The position numbers and the translations under genes were made by a program. From NCBI GenBank assembly GCA_029204225.1, contig CM055094.1, positions 15,316,928 to 15,380,927 on the forward strand: a DNA stretch of 64,000 bases, read 5' to 3'. The notes beneath the pieces are model-generated. The model searched no databases. It was not told where the DNA came from and saw only the letters and a program-made list of their open reading frames with translations. Origin of the DNA: Diphasiastrum complanatum (taxonomy: Eukaryota > Streptophyta > Lycopodiopsida > Lycopodiales > Lycopodiaceae). Within the stretch, counting starts at the first letter, position 1, and every line of letters starts with the position of its first letter. Below are positions 51,001-62,249 of the stretch, piece by piece.

Positions 51001-52273
51001 ATGAACCCATATGGAAATCATAATGCTACCCAATGCCCTAGACCAAAGCAAGTTAAACTCCAGAACGGAAATGAGATCATTGTATCAATTATACAAACAA
51101 ATGGTTGTCATTCACTAAGCCCCAATACTCACCAGTCTTTCCTGCGGGTAAGCAATACAAGAAATTGTTCCTGAACTGCATTTACTCAGACTCAGAAACT
51201 ATTGATGAAGTTGTACTTTTAGAAAAATTAAGCAACTAGTGTAGCTTCGAACCTCAACAAGGATGCCATCACCGCTCACACAGACGATACCATCAAACTG
51301 CGTAAGATTTAAGGACTTTACTAGTTCCTCCGCATGACGCTGAAACTTGGTTTCTGCAGAACACAGTACCCAAAGGAAGGCAGAAAAACCTAGATCCATT
51401 AGTTACAACATTGACGAATAGCACGCCATTGGGTATCGTTTAAAACCCGGTAGTGTATCTAAGACAATGAATAGAAAACAGAAAGTGCAACATCATTTAC
51501 AATTTCTGGTGACCAACGCACCCCGAAGTGTGATATGAATTCCAGCCGCTTTAAGTAGAGGCTCCACGACCGCCTTATACACACTCTGCGCGCCCTTCTT
51601 TCCACTGAATGGATTAACTAAAAGGAGCAGTCGCTTTGGTCGTCCTGCAAATAAAGGACAGTTCTTTGGCTCGTAACTTAATCAAACTTTTAAACATCAG
51701 GCCTGTTTCATTTCTCGTGATTAAAATTGAAGGCCAGTGCCTCCTCCCCCTACCGCTACGTTTTCTTAATGCTCTGAATAATATTTCTCATGGTAGACAT
51801 ATCTATGAACTCGAACTACGTGCTTTCATGGCTGGATTTAAACCTGTTCCACTACATTCTTTGTTTTATGTATATCATTTCACAGGTAGGCATTTTTCTG
51901 AACTTGAACCATATGGATTTATAACTTAACATTTAGGTCAATTGGTATTTGAAAAAGGGCTGCGGTAATTACCATATGAATTTAGGCAGTTTTGAATCTC
52001 ATTATGCCAAAGGTTGTGAGATGCTGGCAGGTCAAAATCAATTACAATATCCCTTCTCAACCTCTGGCTATCCCCACAGCACGCGTTATTCGGCAACTGA
52101 AACGCATGCAGTGTGATTGTAAGGGGCCCTGTCGAAATTCCAAGCAAATCTTTTTCCAGAATAAGGCTTCCGTTACCTTGCCCTGTCCATTTCAGCAACC
52201 CTGAAGAACTGCTAAAAGATGCCTTTACTCTCAAATTGTCTATAAGGACTTCTTCCTGAATCGTTTCTTCCAT
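39031..52273 (-). CDS. SPHK1: Sphingosine (long-chain base) kinase, 10 coding exons
   Basis: ATP-dependent lipid kinase that phosphorylates sphingoid bases, a plant stress and guard-cell signalling step. Exons (minus): 52273-51973, 51644-51522, 51353-51253, 49879-49807, 44636-44550, 44308-44231, 44112-44042, 43358-43089, 40971-40849, 39225-39031. They sum to 1422 nt, 473 residues, close to the usual 480 or so. All introns are GT-AG and phases agree. Residues 1-100 form the plant N-terminal region (LLKWTGQGNGSLILEKDLLG). The diacylglycerol-kinase-type catalytic core follows: RPKRLLLLVNPFSGKKGAQS, nucleotide-binding VSGDGILVE (SGDG 168-171), PAGTGNGMAKSLLDA (about 198-212), GHTQSLDVAKVVQG, ADVDIESEKFRWLG, FSDGCLDMIILRDCP, and the final GGYIDLDGEVVARG. 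No lesion was seen. The start at 52273 is the first in-frame ATG of exon 1; upstream leader exons are possible. Confidence 0.95.
40972..43088. other. Kinase intron 8
   Basis: 2.1 kb intron. No other gene seen. Around 41300-41450 words such as ATACCTTGGAACAC, CCATTCCGAACC and TATAGAACCTTCC followed by an A/T-rich stretch resemble the internal makeup of the two MITEs, but no target duplication could be found. A G-run stands at 42118-42131. Confidence 0.6.
44637..46628. other. Kinase intron 4, distal part; probable LTR-element interior
   Basis: The sequence downstream (minus strand) of the primer site at 46629-46641 would be retrotransposon interior. I find no gag or pol motif. It contains a T-run at 45071-45087 and CT/ACC-rich text at 45520-45790. 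It may be a non-autonomous LTR element or a deleted one. Confidence 0.4.
46629..46641 (-). other. Primer-binding site of LTR element (minus strand)
   Basis: The minus strand reads TGGTATCAGAGCC, the same initiator-tRNA primer site as in the copia element at 20545. It follows two bases after a plausible LTR end in ATAACA. Confidence 0.75.
46644..47588 (-). mobile_element. Probable LTR (about 945 bp) in kinase intron 4
   Basis: The minus strand begins TGTTAGTTTCCC (47588) and ends GTCATAACA (46644), giving TGTTA...TAACA terminal inverted bases; GT and then the primer site follow. A TATA-like CTATTTATATG lies near 47335. The 3' end is well supported by the primer site. The 5' end is a guess from the TGTTA word, since no second LTR was found for comparison. 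An AAG trinucleotide run lies at 47255-47275. Confidence 0.5.
47589..48865. other. Kinase intron 4, middle part; nothing identified
   Basis: About 1.3 kb between the LTR and the LINE ORF1 remnant. No motif-bearing frame or repeat was recognised. Confidence 0.55.
48866..49515 (-). pseudogene. LINE ORF1 remnant in kinase intron 4
   Basis: Minus-strand blocks read, with one frame change near 49135, ISDFLFDQMGLAKDDIKESF, then DRVLFVKFVDAKARKFVAQN and TQVYLDEELTALQQADVRVE, WRKVKRWRLEGKWVALQ. This is the C-terminal nucleic-acid-binding domain of a LINE ORF1 (compare TIYLDEDLTFIQVQERKKA in the TC-tailed family). The sequence is distant from the TC-tailed family, so it is another lineage. No ORF2 follows. 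It has the same strand as the kinase but is intronic and broken. Confidence 0.65.
50511..50687. mobile_element. hAT-type MITE in kinase intron 3
   Basis: ATTTGGGG stands at 50503-50510 and again at 50688-50695. The 177-bp element between has terminal inverted repeats CTTAGAAGCC and (minus strand) CTTAGTTGCC. The left half is full of palindromic words: GTTCCGACC AAAAT GGGTCGGAAC, GGAACGTTCC; the right half is A/T-rich. An 8-bp duplication fits hAT. Its layout (GC-rich palindromes left, A/T right) resembles the MITE at 13132, though the words differ. Confidence 0.75.
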
Positions 52274-52939
52274 TATTGAAGGTGTACAAACCTTGATAAC
52301 AATGGCCGGATAGGCTGATAATATAATAATTCAAACTAATGTCATGTTAGAATAGAAGAGGCATCCTCTTTTTGCATTTACTGCTAAATAATTGAGCAGT
52401 CATGTCAAATAATATTGCAAGAAAAATTCCTTCGAATTCCTCTCAAAAGCATGCATCAACAGCCTTCTCGAAATCCATGCACAAATTGAAATGACGATGA
52501 TGTTTGCAGATACTTCAGTTTAGAGGTATTAAACCCCACTACTGCTAATCGAAGCAACATCATCTAACACAAAAATTACAGCAATCTCTTCCAGAATAGC
52601 CTGGAGGTCACATTAAGGTATGAAATCAGCAGAAAACCGAAGATTAATTGCATTCACATCAAAATAATGAAAGATATGTTCTGATGCAACGAGATCCGGA
52701 ATCCATAACCTCCGACTTTGCCGCTGCAATGAAGAGATAAAATACTTGATCAATTCTCAGGCAACAAGAAATTTTGTCTAGTTTGGCCACAGATCTACAC
52801 AAATTGACAACAGAAAGCTTGCCATAACCAGATTTATCAGAAGCCATAGATCTGAGACGTTCATCAGTTTCAGTTCCGATCCACGATAAAATATTATGAG
52901 AGATAATATTTTGCAGATCCCAACGAGGTTCGTATCTGA

Positions 52940-53060
52940 GTGGCGCCACCGTTAGATGATACCACTAGCGTTCAGATTTTGCCACGTTTTTAAGATCAGC
53001 CGTTGGGACTGCTCCGAGTGGCAAGTATGCCACGTGGCACTATCCAAGTTGTCGGGCGTC
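52940..53060 (-). promoter_or_regulatory. Kinase upstream region with G-box palindrome
   Basis: TGCCACGTGGCA (53028-53039) is a perfect 12-bp palindrome around a G-box, a known bZIP/bHLH site. GCCACGTT follows at 52981 and GATCAGCCGTTGG near 52996. It lies about 0.75 kb upstream of the start codon, which leaves room for leader exons. A similar set of words (GCCACGTT, CCGTTGGATC, CACGTG) occurs at 17278-17450. Confidence 0.5.
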
Positions 53061-56000
53061 AAACTAGAAAGGCTCGTCGAGGGAGCAGCAAGCAACAAAT
53101 GCCGGAAAGGAGTCCACGACTTATTAATAATTAACGAAGAAGTCTTCAAAGTCAACTCTTTTACAACCCCCCACCCCCCAAAGCCCCCTTTTTTTTTTTT
53201 TTTGGCCCCTCGGTCTCCCAAAATATGAGACAATAAAAAACAAGGTGATCTATACATCACAAGAGCCTTATCTTTATCCACAACAGTCAAATCATTGACC
53301 TTTTATTTCCTTTGAACAAATCTATCAAAAATTAAAAGCTAAAAAAAAACACATTTCGACAGTCAAACTGACTAAGCAGCGACACTTCATCAAATCGTAA
53401 CAATAGCTTACCGTTGGTCGTGCATCACTAACAATGCTATGCATCTTACAGAATTGTGGGCCCATCCCATTATCGGCTCCATCCTCCAGGCTCAAAACCC
53501 ATGTGAGAAAAGTGCATCAATCCTAAGTCACTAGCAAACTAGTGGATTGAGCAAACTAAGTACCATGGCATGATCTTCACACATATTGAGGATACTCTCA
53601 AATTCGGGCTATTGTCTGTTTCTTTGAAACCAAGAATCTCATATTCTGGCTTTCGGATTGCATTTGAAATTCTCACACTCTTCGACTCTCAATGAAATGT
53701 AAGTGAACCTGAGTGATTTTCAAAGTTGGCAATCCGATGGTTTGCCTTATCAAAAAGCATCCACACCAATATAAGGTTCTCAATAAATATTATTTTAGCA
53801 GATCATAGTAGAAATTGTACAAATGTATGGTTAAATTATTTTGAAGAAATACGAGAAGGGTTTACACTTTGGGAAGAATTCACTCTGCACACAAATTTAA
53901 AATAAATAGAGACTTCAAGTTAGAAGATTGACAATAGCTTAAGCCTTAGAATGGGGCTTTGTTTCGTGGTCCTTCACAAGCTTGTTAAAAAGAGTTTCCA
54001 CTTTCCAATGCTTTATGGAATCATTTGATGTTAGGGTTATACCCCTCCACAAGTCCCATTCTCCACATCAATCCAAGAAACCAAATTTTGAAAATTTACA
54101 TACCGTTAGGTAGATCTTTGGACCAACATCAGTACCTGGATTAAGAACCTATCAAAAAGCTAATACTTGGTCAACAATCAAAAAACAAATCTAAAATGTA
54201 TGTGGAAACCAGCCTTGGTGAGTAAGTTAAGCCCAAGTTCCTGGGTGGGATTGGTTTACCAAGGCCATTTATATTGTGTAGTAGCAACTTCACCTCATAA
54301 ATAAATGTTTGACTAGTATGTTTGTACATTGAAACCAACATTGATGAGCAAGTTCCACACACCCGTGAGGGAGGTCCTTAGGAAAACTGCTCACCAAGGC
54401 TAACTAATTCCACTTTGAAGTAGCAATATCTACATCTCAAATTGTTATTATTTTGTTGGTTATTTTTTATTAGAAATTATAATGAGCTCTTTATGGATAT
54501 AACTAAAATTGGAATCAACAAAGATCCAATTTTAGAACGTGACTAGCTTCGTGATGATGAGTTTGCCAATAACTGGACTAAGACTCGACTGCATGTATCA
54601 CTTATGGGAAGTCAAGATTGCTACTATGATCTGACTGTTTATCACACACAAGGGGGCACAATAGTGATGATCAGTCACCGCCCTTGTTTGTTCTCTTTTT
54701 TTCCGTCTTTTTTTGTCTCCATTTCTCACACCAATGTGCATAGTGGGTCTCTTGGTTTGCATTTTGAAACCTTCCTAGCCCTTCACAACCTACTTTACTT
54801 TCATAGAGATGCAATTTTATTTGAGCATTTCTTGCTAAAAATTTATTATTTTAGAAAACCTTGTAGCACCCTTCACATTGACTAAAGTCTTTAGTTATAA
54901 AAGTTGCTTTGGATTTACACCTTTCACCTTAAAAGTATACCTGGCCTTTCTTCTCTCTCCTCTACCAACCATGATGTTCTCCTACCTAAAAATTCAAATC
55001 TCAAGGTCTCCTAAAATATAGAGGTCGTACAATAATGGAGATTCTAGGGGGTAGTACCCCGCATCTTCACTTACATCAAGTCAACATTTTTTATGACAAG
55101 TCATCTGTCACATGGGGGCCTTTGTTTTCTTATGTGAAATGGGGTAATGGCCTTCCTATCTTTTCTCTCTAATGAGCATTGAGTTTTTGACATATAGACA
55201 TCCCTTGGGCCTATGTGTGAACTTCGGGACATTGTCCGAATTGTTGAGTTGCCAAGGCCAATTAAAAAAATTGGACCAATCACAAGGTAGCGATTAAAAT
55301 GGGCCAATCATGTGCTCATATTCCATTTCAACTTACCACACATAATTAATTGAAACACTAGTGGTCCTTGCCCATCATCTCAACAAAAACAAGAAGTAAG
55401 AGACATGAGGCAATGGTTGTTGCAACAAAATATGAGACCACCCTGATTCTCCATTTGTGGCTCTTTTTCGTCAAGTTTTGTGAGACCTTAGTAAAGTCAT
55501 AAGGATGGATAAAGACATACATTTGACTTTACTTAACCGAATTCAGATATATAAAGAAGACTAATGAACCAAGATATGAAGAAATATAAGTCGAAGGCCT
55601 TACGTCGAAGTACCTGTAAGAAAATATAGTTTATTGGAAGAACAAACGAAGCGACAACGACCTAATAAATGGATAAGACAGAACCAAGCATATTACGTAA
55701 TTCAGTCGGTGCATTCGCGACTCATTGTACGGTTGTGACTATACATGTGTCATCACCTAGTTAGTTTAGAATGACATGGTAGAGAGCCAACTCAGTAATA
55801 ACACATGTCAACATCTCAGTAGTTTAGAATGGATAAGCTTAAAATATTTAGAACGTGTTGGGGTATTCCCATGTAAATAAGTAAACTAGCCAAAAAGAGT
55901 AGAAATACTTTGTGAGGGTTGTGGCTTTCTGCATGTATAAGCTCGTGGCCCAATGAGCACTTGTAAATGAATTATTATTGAATAAACTTGACTTTGGGCC

Positions 56001-56414
56001 ATGTAATAAAAATAACATTAAAAGGCCAAAGTTTAAGCTTAACTTAAGTTCCTAAGTTTTTGTAATTAGTCAAAAGTCAAATGGTGGTAGGTGGGGTGTG
56101 CTTCTTCCTAAACCATTTATTAGTTTGTGTTTTTTGTGGATTTCAATCCTACCTTCTTTCAAGTAGCCAATAGGAAGCAAGGGGCAAGGGCCACCCCAAA
56201 GATAAGAAGGCACCTATTGTACACCATTTTACATGCTTATTAGAGAGGAGGAGAGACTACTATTTTGAGAGCTCAAGCACCCTTATGTGCTATTCTTGCA
56301 TGCTCTTGCTTTTTCATTGTGTTTGCTATTTGATTTCCATTTGTCATTTTTCTTGCTTTCTAATAGTTAAAAGTTTCTCCATTAGCATGCTAGGATGAGC
56401 ACATGAGCTAACCT

Positions 56415-56503
<89 letters not shown>

Positions 56504-57467
56504 CTCTTTCACCTTCAAGTAGAGTTAGAAGTGGGGGGGGGGGGTTAGGCATTTTGCGAGAAAATCGTTTGTGAGTTTTGCAAGTTCATTTATTTTTTAA
56601 TCATGTAAATGTGATAGCACATGGCATGCTATTATTTTAGGGACATAAACATATAGAAATCATAGTCCACTCATTCAAAAGTTTGATGGCAAGTAGTGTG
56701 ATAGTCATTTTTCATAGTACCACTTTTTTGCACGGATTGTTGAAATGCCTTTGTATGTATTTGTGTTCATATAACCATTCTGAGTAATGGACTACACCAT
56801 CTTCAATAATGGATAACACTATTTTAAGAGAAAGGGTGCCTGTGTTGGACAGAGGTAGACCAAGAGAAACAAGAGAGAGAGGAAAAACATATCAACATAG
56901 CTTAACATTTATTTTTATCATTCCATCATGTTCTACCCACCAAGAGAATTATTTTTTTCTTTTTGTAGCTCCTTGATCTGAATTCAAATAAGAAAGCTAT
57001 GGGGGTGTGAAGTTTTGCAATTTTAATATATATTTTTTAATGCTTGTATCATGATCTACTTTTTGATAAGACCATTTTTGCTTTATACAACTCCTTGATC
57101 CAAGGTCAAATAAAAACGTTATGGGGGTTTGAAGTTCTCAAATATTGAGATGACCATGGTGAATAGGGACTTTTTTTTCTCATGGCCATACACTTGGGAT
57201 TTTTTAAAATGTAAGGTCTAAAAATGGAGAAGCCTCTAAATTTTCTCGTGGCCTAAATTTAATGGCACACCATCTGCCATGAAAATATACAAGCCAAAAA
57301 TACCAAAAACTCGCAATTGATTTGCTCGCAGTTTGTCAAAACCCGAAGTGGGGTAGTGTTAAAGTAGTGTTAGGAAGCATCTAAATTAGCAACTAGGAAC
57401 ATATCCTTGTTTTCTAACCCATCTCGACAAGCGTAGGACTGCTCACCATCGAATCTACACACCCTAC
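53061..57467. other. No gene; microsatellite and duplicated segments; includes a probable gypsy LTR end
   Basis: No gene was supported. It holds a poly-T/C tract (53168-53205), a degenerate tandem duplication at 54204-54440, a (CT)n array at 56419-56500, and a 122-bp-spaced duplication at 56967 and 57089. The right end, up to CA at 57467-57468, must be the 5' LTR of the gypsy element because the primer site follows. The left LTR boundary could not be found. Confidence 0.5.
56419..56500 (+). repeat. (CT)n microsatellite
   Basis: About 40 CT units preceded by CCTCCCTC and followed by TTTTCTCTTTC. No LINE tail precedes it. Confidence 0.9.
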
Positions 57468-57469
57468 AG

Positions 57470-57488
57470 TGGTGCTGTTGCCTGGGAT
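57470..57488 (+). other. Primer-binding site of gypsy element (tRNA-Asp type)
   Basis: TGGTGCTGTTGCCTGGGAT matches the plant gypsy primer site TGGCGCCGTTGCCGGGGAT except for C-to-T changes and one G-to-T. It follows the LTR-like end CTACA G. C-to-T decay is typical of methylated elements. Confidence 0.7.
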
Positions 57489-57839
57489 AGGCTATCACTA
57501 ACTAGCTTTAGTTGTCTTTTTAGTTACTTTTGCTTTTTAGTGTGTTTTAGGTGGTTTGGGGGTATATTAGCCTTGTTTCTAGTGCATTCTTGTAATTGGA
57601 TTGTTCTAAGCTAGCGGAGGAGGTGTGGAGTGGTAGTGGAGACCTAAAACAGCCTCTAAGGGCTTGGCATCCATTCACATCATTGAAAAAACCGTAAAAA
57701 AAAAACTTTGAAATTTTCATTTTGGACTGAAAAGTGGGCAAAAACCACTTCAGACCTTAGTATTCAAAAACTGGTGGGACCAACCTTCGCATGACTAGCA
57801 GTAGTTCCAGGGTATAGTCCCAGACCTGCATAGAAGCTT

Positions 57840-58620
57840 GTGAGAGCTACTTCCCAAAAGTTTTGAAAAATCAGAGAAAAATCCATAAAAATCCAAAAAT
57901 TCCTTGTAAAAATCAAAAAAATTAAAACTCAAAACTAACCTTTGGAGAGATTTCTGAAGCTCCATCTCACTAAGATAGTGACATAGAGAAGTCTGCGAGA
58001 GTTAGTTCCCAAAAAAATGCCTCTACGAAGGTTCCCAAGATCAAAAAGGCAAAAAAATGAAGGCAGAACCCTCGCAAACATTAAAATTTTAAGTTCTAGT
58101 AAGAAGTAACCTTCGTAGATAATTCTGGAGTTCCATCTCATTGAGGCAAGGACACAAAAGAGCTTGCGAGATTTAGTTTGATTGTAATGAGCTGAAAAGT
58201 GGATTTAAATGCTTAAAAATCACTAAAATCATCAAATCCAGTGAATCCTCTCAGAAGTAACCTTTGCAAACCATCCTGTTATTTTCAAAATGTCATTTTC
58301 CATCAGTGATGAAGTCTGCGAGAGTTAGATTGAGATCTTGATTGATCTGTTAGCAAAAAAGTGGTTTTGGACCCTCGCAAACATCAATAACTTTCAGATC
58401 CTTAAGAAGGAACTCTCCCCACTTTAAACGAAGTCAAATCCATATCAAATCAGTTCTTGAAAAGCCTGTGAGAGTTAGTTTCTAATTGGTCTTGAGAAAT
58501 CAGAGTTTTAGCCTACAAAATAGTGAAAAAAACTCTCTCACAGCCAACCTTCGCACTGAGTAACTCTTGCAGATATAATCATTGCAAGATCTGCCCCAAC
58601 AGTAGCTATTGTGAAAATCT
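57840..58620 (+). repeat. Degenerate ~152-bp tandem repeats in gypsy leader
   Basis: The word TG(C/T)GAGAG(T/C)TA recurs at 57840, 57994, 58165, 58317 and 58467, giving periods of about 154, 171, 152 and 150 bp. Each unit also carries AACCTTCG/AACCTTTG and CCATCTCA-like words. The inverted copy at the right edge shows the same words. Confidence 0.7.
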
Positions 58621-58754
58621 CAAACCAATCAGAGCAAGGATCAAAAAGTTATCAAGGAAAACCACCATTAAAAGGCCTAAAATCACACTTTTGGCCAACA
58701 AAACTTAGATCCATATTTCTTGTCAAATATCCATCAAGATCCAGCTACCTTAGA

Positions 58755-60160
58755 ATGAATCTGAGATTATGTCGATCAGTAGCAGGAATAATTGCAAATC
58801 GAACATCGAACCTCTCAGAGTTACAGCTACGCAAATCGAGGTAGAAGAAAAACCAACAGCAATGGATCCAATGGGCCAACTTGTACATGTCGCACCCTTG
58901 CAAGTTGTCCAGAGGGCACCTTGTCTTGAAATGTCCAAATATGATGGATCATCAGATCCTATCAGGTTCCTCCAGATCTACGAACAAGCATGCAAGATGT
59001 ATGGCGAGCAGACACCGGCAAAAAATTTGATGATGTTCCCCATGTCTCTAGTAGTTGCAGCCCAAGACTAGTTTTTCAACCTATTAGAAGAAGGAAAATT
59101 CACTTGGGAAGGGATTAAAGTGGCTCTCATCATGCGCTTTAAATCGAGGAAGTTTCAAGAAGATCCTTTTCTCCTGTTAAGCAAAGTCAAGATGGGAAAA
59201 AGAGAAAGGGTCCGAGACTACATCGAATGGGTCAAACACCTAAGATCCGAATGCAACACAGCATGACTCCTGATCATGTGGTTTCTCGCGGGATTACCAC
59301 ACAGCATCAGAAGAGAACTCAAATGACAAAAGTAGTATGCCACATTGCAGGAAGCAATGGAAAATGCCATCAGGGAAGAGGATGAAGGCTCAGACGATGA
59401 ATCATATTCGACCGCCCATAATCCAACTCTCTCAATAGCATCAACCTCCAATGCTTTCAATGTATCAACAGATCTGCTGATAGAACAAATGACAGATTTA
59501 CATAAACAACAGATGGAACAATTGACGACATAGTTTGATCAAAAACTGAAGGACTTGCAAGGAATTGTAGCACCAACTTCAAATCCACTAAAACGAAACC
59601 AGCTATAGGTCCGATTTTGAAACAAAATCTCAAACTAACACAATAGTACTGCCACCTGTGCAATGTTTCATCACACGAAACAACGTTCTGTCCATTCAAC
59701 CCCAGAATCATACAACAAAAGAGGAATCAATACCAAACCTCTTATTCTTATCACCGAGGGGCACCGAATGCGGCACCACAGTACAGAGCGCCAATGAATC
59801 AGCAGCACATGGATTTACCTACACCACCAGGGCCAGCTAACAACCAAGTGGCTCACGTGAATTTGACAGCAGCAGAACAAGAAATGCCACCCCAGCCTAA
59901 GCAGCAACAGTAGTGGTACGGACTGGATGAACCCTTTATAGATCCATCCATTAACAAATATTATGCGACCTATGCCACTCAATCTCAACGTCACAATGGT
60001 AGGAGCTATGGCTGCTATGGATGCGGTGAAGGGCACAGAATTGTAGAATGCCCTCACAAGGGCATGTTTACACCCTTTTGTCGAGAGTGGGAATACGGGC
60101 ATTGCGACAAGAATTACCCTGGAGCAAGTGCAACCTTGAATTTAATCATAGTGTAATCGA
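58755..60160 (+). pseudogene. Gypsy gag, frameshifted
   Basis: Start ATG 58755 (MNLRLCRSV) agrees with MNLRSGRSV in the inverted copy. After a frameshift comes QIEVEEKPTAMDPMGQLV, MSKYDGSSDPIRFLQIYEQA, a TAG at 59069, then FTWEGIKVALIMRFKSRKFQ, RVRDYIEWVKHLRSECN, a gag core. More stops follow near 59265 and 59325. A Pro/Gln-rich part leads to the zinc knuckle CYGCGEGHRIVEC at 60013 (C-X2-C-X3-H-X4-C, one residue shorter than standard) and a second Cys/His cluster FCREWEYGHCDKN. Non-functional. Confidence 0.8.
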
Positions 60161-60699
60161 CAACAACTCTAGGAAGGATGCCACCATGGACCCAATTCCC
60201 CATGTTTCGGTGCTAGCAGTTACGCCAGCCCAGAAATGGAAGGAAGTGGTACCATCACCACCATCCTCAGTATCATTGGCAGAGGATCAACCCTCAACTG
60301 CAGAGCCATATCCTAATGTGAGGGACGAAGGAAGACAATATCAGAAAATCTGCCATTGGATACAGGATGCACAAGCAGTGGAAGCAGCATGAGCAAAAGA
60401 AAAACCGGTAGCACCTCTACCCTCGGAAGTACCAGCACCACCAACTAGCCCCCCATTAAGGACAGATCTTAACGATTGTCTACACCATCACGAAGGACCA
60501 TTTCAAATGGGTGAGCCTCCGAGGTTCTGCGATTGGGAGTGCTTGCGCAAGTTTACTGGCTAGCCGTATGAACTTATATTTCGAAGAGTTCTTGCGGATT
60601 GCACCTCAAGTAAAGAGCATTCTGATAGATTGGATTAATTCAGAGTTGGAACCAACCACAAAGGAACTCTTGTATGTGTGGGCTACAAAGGAACAAGTA

Positions 60700-61083
60700 A
60701 TGTCCTCCACATTGGGGCAGCGTGGGAAAGTGAACAACACAACATTACCTTGCCAATCAAGCATAAGAGATTCGAGGACAAAGCAGCAGTGGTAGATGGA
60801 GGATCGGGTGTCAATTTGATCTCCACTACCTTATATCAGACTGGGGATTACAAGGATTGAAGCCAGCGAGACTTGCCATCAAACTAGCAGATCAGATCAT
60901 GTGTAAAACCAAAAGGTGTAGTTGAAGATATCTCAGTAAAGATAGCGGGAGTGCAGTTCGTAACCACCTTTGTGATGATGGACATTCCAGAGTCACCGTC
61001 TGCCTATCACGTTTTACTAGGAAGTCCTTGGTTGAGAGTCACACAAGAAGTTCATAACTGGGGAACTGGAAAACTCACTTTGA
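60700..61083 (+). pseudogene. Gypsy aspartic protease, frameshifted
   Basis: AAVVDGGSGVNLISTTLYQT (about 60785) holds the catalytic D-G/S-G type motif. After frame changes near 60855 and 60895 follows KPKGVVEDISVKIAGVQFVT and AYHVLLGSPWLRVTQEVHNW, the typical end of plant gypsy proteases. It lies between gag and a linker, as expected. Confidence 0.8.
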
Positions 61084-62249
61084 AAATAGAGAACAGGATG
61101 TAAAGGTTGATCCAACCACATTGTCCTTGAAACCAATTACACCAAGGTAATCACACAATTGATCACCCAAGGCAAGCCAAGGGGGGTCATTATGATTTTG
61201 AAATAGATATTTTGCGATGGAAGGATGCATTAGCAACAGTTGACTGTATGGCTAGGCATGCATGTCAGCCTGATTCGGATCCAGAACCCAGCACATCTTC
61301 ACCCAAGGGGTACACCATGGACACACCAATTACTTTTGGGGTGAACATGATCAACGTAGCATGGTTGTCAGTGAAAAATATTGAAGATCCTGTTGATGAC
61401 AATTTAGTCCCTTGGCAACATGCTTTTACCTACAACAAAGAAGTTGAGCTAACTGATGAACAGGTCCTACGACATGTGGACCCATATCGTTATGAATTGA
61501 GAAGAGTGCCATCTCAACCTCCACAAAAATCACCCATGGCTAAGGTTTCCAAGATAGAACCACCTAAGGCACCTGTTAATAAAAAGCATCAGCTAAAGTA
61601 GCAAGAGAATCAGGTGATTCAATGGAACGATCTACCGAAAGAAGCAGTAGTTGCGGTAGGTATACATATTCGCAACCACGAAGCGAATATTAAACTAGTT
61701 CCTAAGAAAGTGGACAAGGAAGTGTACCATTATGTGAAAAAAAAAAGGCAAAAAGAAAGTATTAGACTCGTTGAAATTAATCCGACTGAAACCAGATGCA
61801 GCGTCATCATCCTCTAAGATGACTGGAAATCCGAAGGGTACAAGTCGAGCGAAGATCAACATGTTGAAGGAGGAGTCCCGTCGAATGCCAGTTCACGAGA
61901 TGCCGAAAACCTTCAAGAACTATACCCTAGACGATGTGGTAATCATGATGTGTTGCATATAAAGAATTTATGAACCCTTATGATTGCATATAAAGAATCT
62001 AAGATCCATTGGGATCGCATGACAAGAACCTAAGATCAAACATGATTGCATGTCGGAAAGATTAAGATTGATGAAGAAATTTCTATGCTTTTGTTAAGCT
62101 AGATATTGAATTAAGAACAAGGAATGTGAACTAAGTTTATGTAAGTTGATGTTTCTACATAATATTCTAAAAGAATACTGATCATTGATAATTCTATATC
62201 ATCAAAGTCTATCTGAGTTGGAAGCTGGGAAAGTCTTTATTTCTTAGGT
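61084..62249 (+). other. Gypsy linker region and junction
   Basis: Open stretches at 61212-61601 (VDDNLVPWQHAFTYNKEVEL) and 61614-61817 (WNDLPKEAVVAVGIHIRNHE) are probably the protease-RT linker of the same pol. No RT motif follows. Between 61950 and 62060 the phrase ATTGCATATAAAGAA.. is repeated in diverged form. The inverted copy starts at about 62250. Confidence 0.6.

Larger units (their letters stand above)
57470..61960 (+). mobile_element. Ty3-gypsy element, 5' half, decayed
   Basis: Primer site, a 1.28-kb leader with repeats, gag with zinc knuckle, an aspartic protease and a spacer follow in gypsy order. RT, RNase H and integrase are absent before an inverted copy of the element's own 5' part begins at about 62250. 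The long repeated leader recalls Tat/Ogre-type gypsy elements; this is inference. The RT fragment at 35846 could come from a related element. Confidence 0.8.

Noticed and set aside
52659..52949. Upstream coding exon of the kinase
   Set aside because: The minus-strand frame contains MASDKSGYGKLS and MDSGSRC, but no GT-AG join brings it into frame with the exon starting at 52273. It is more likely leader or intron.
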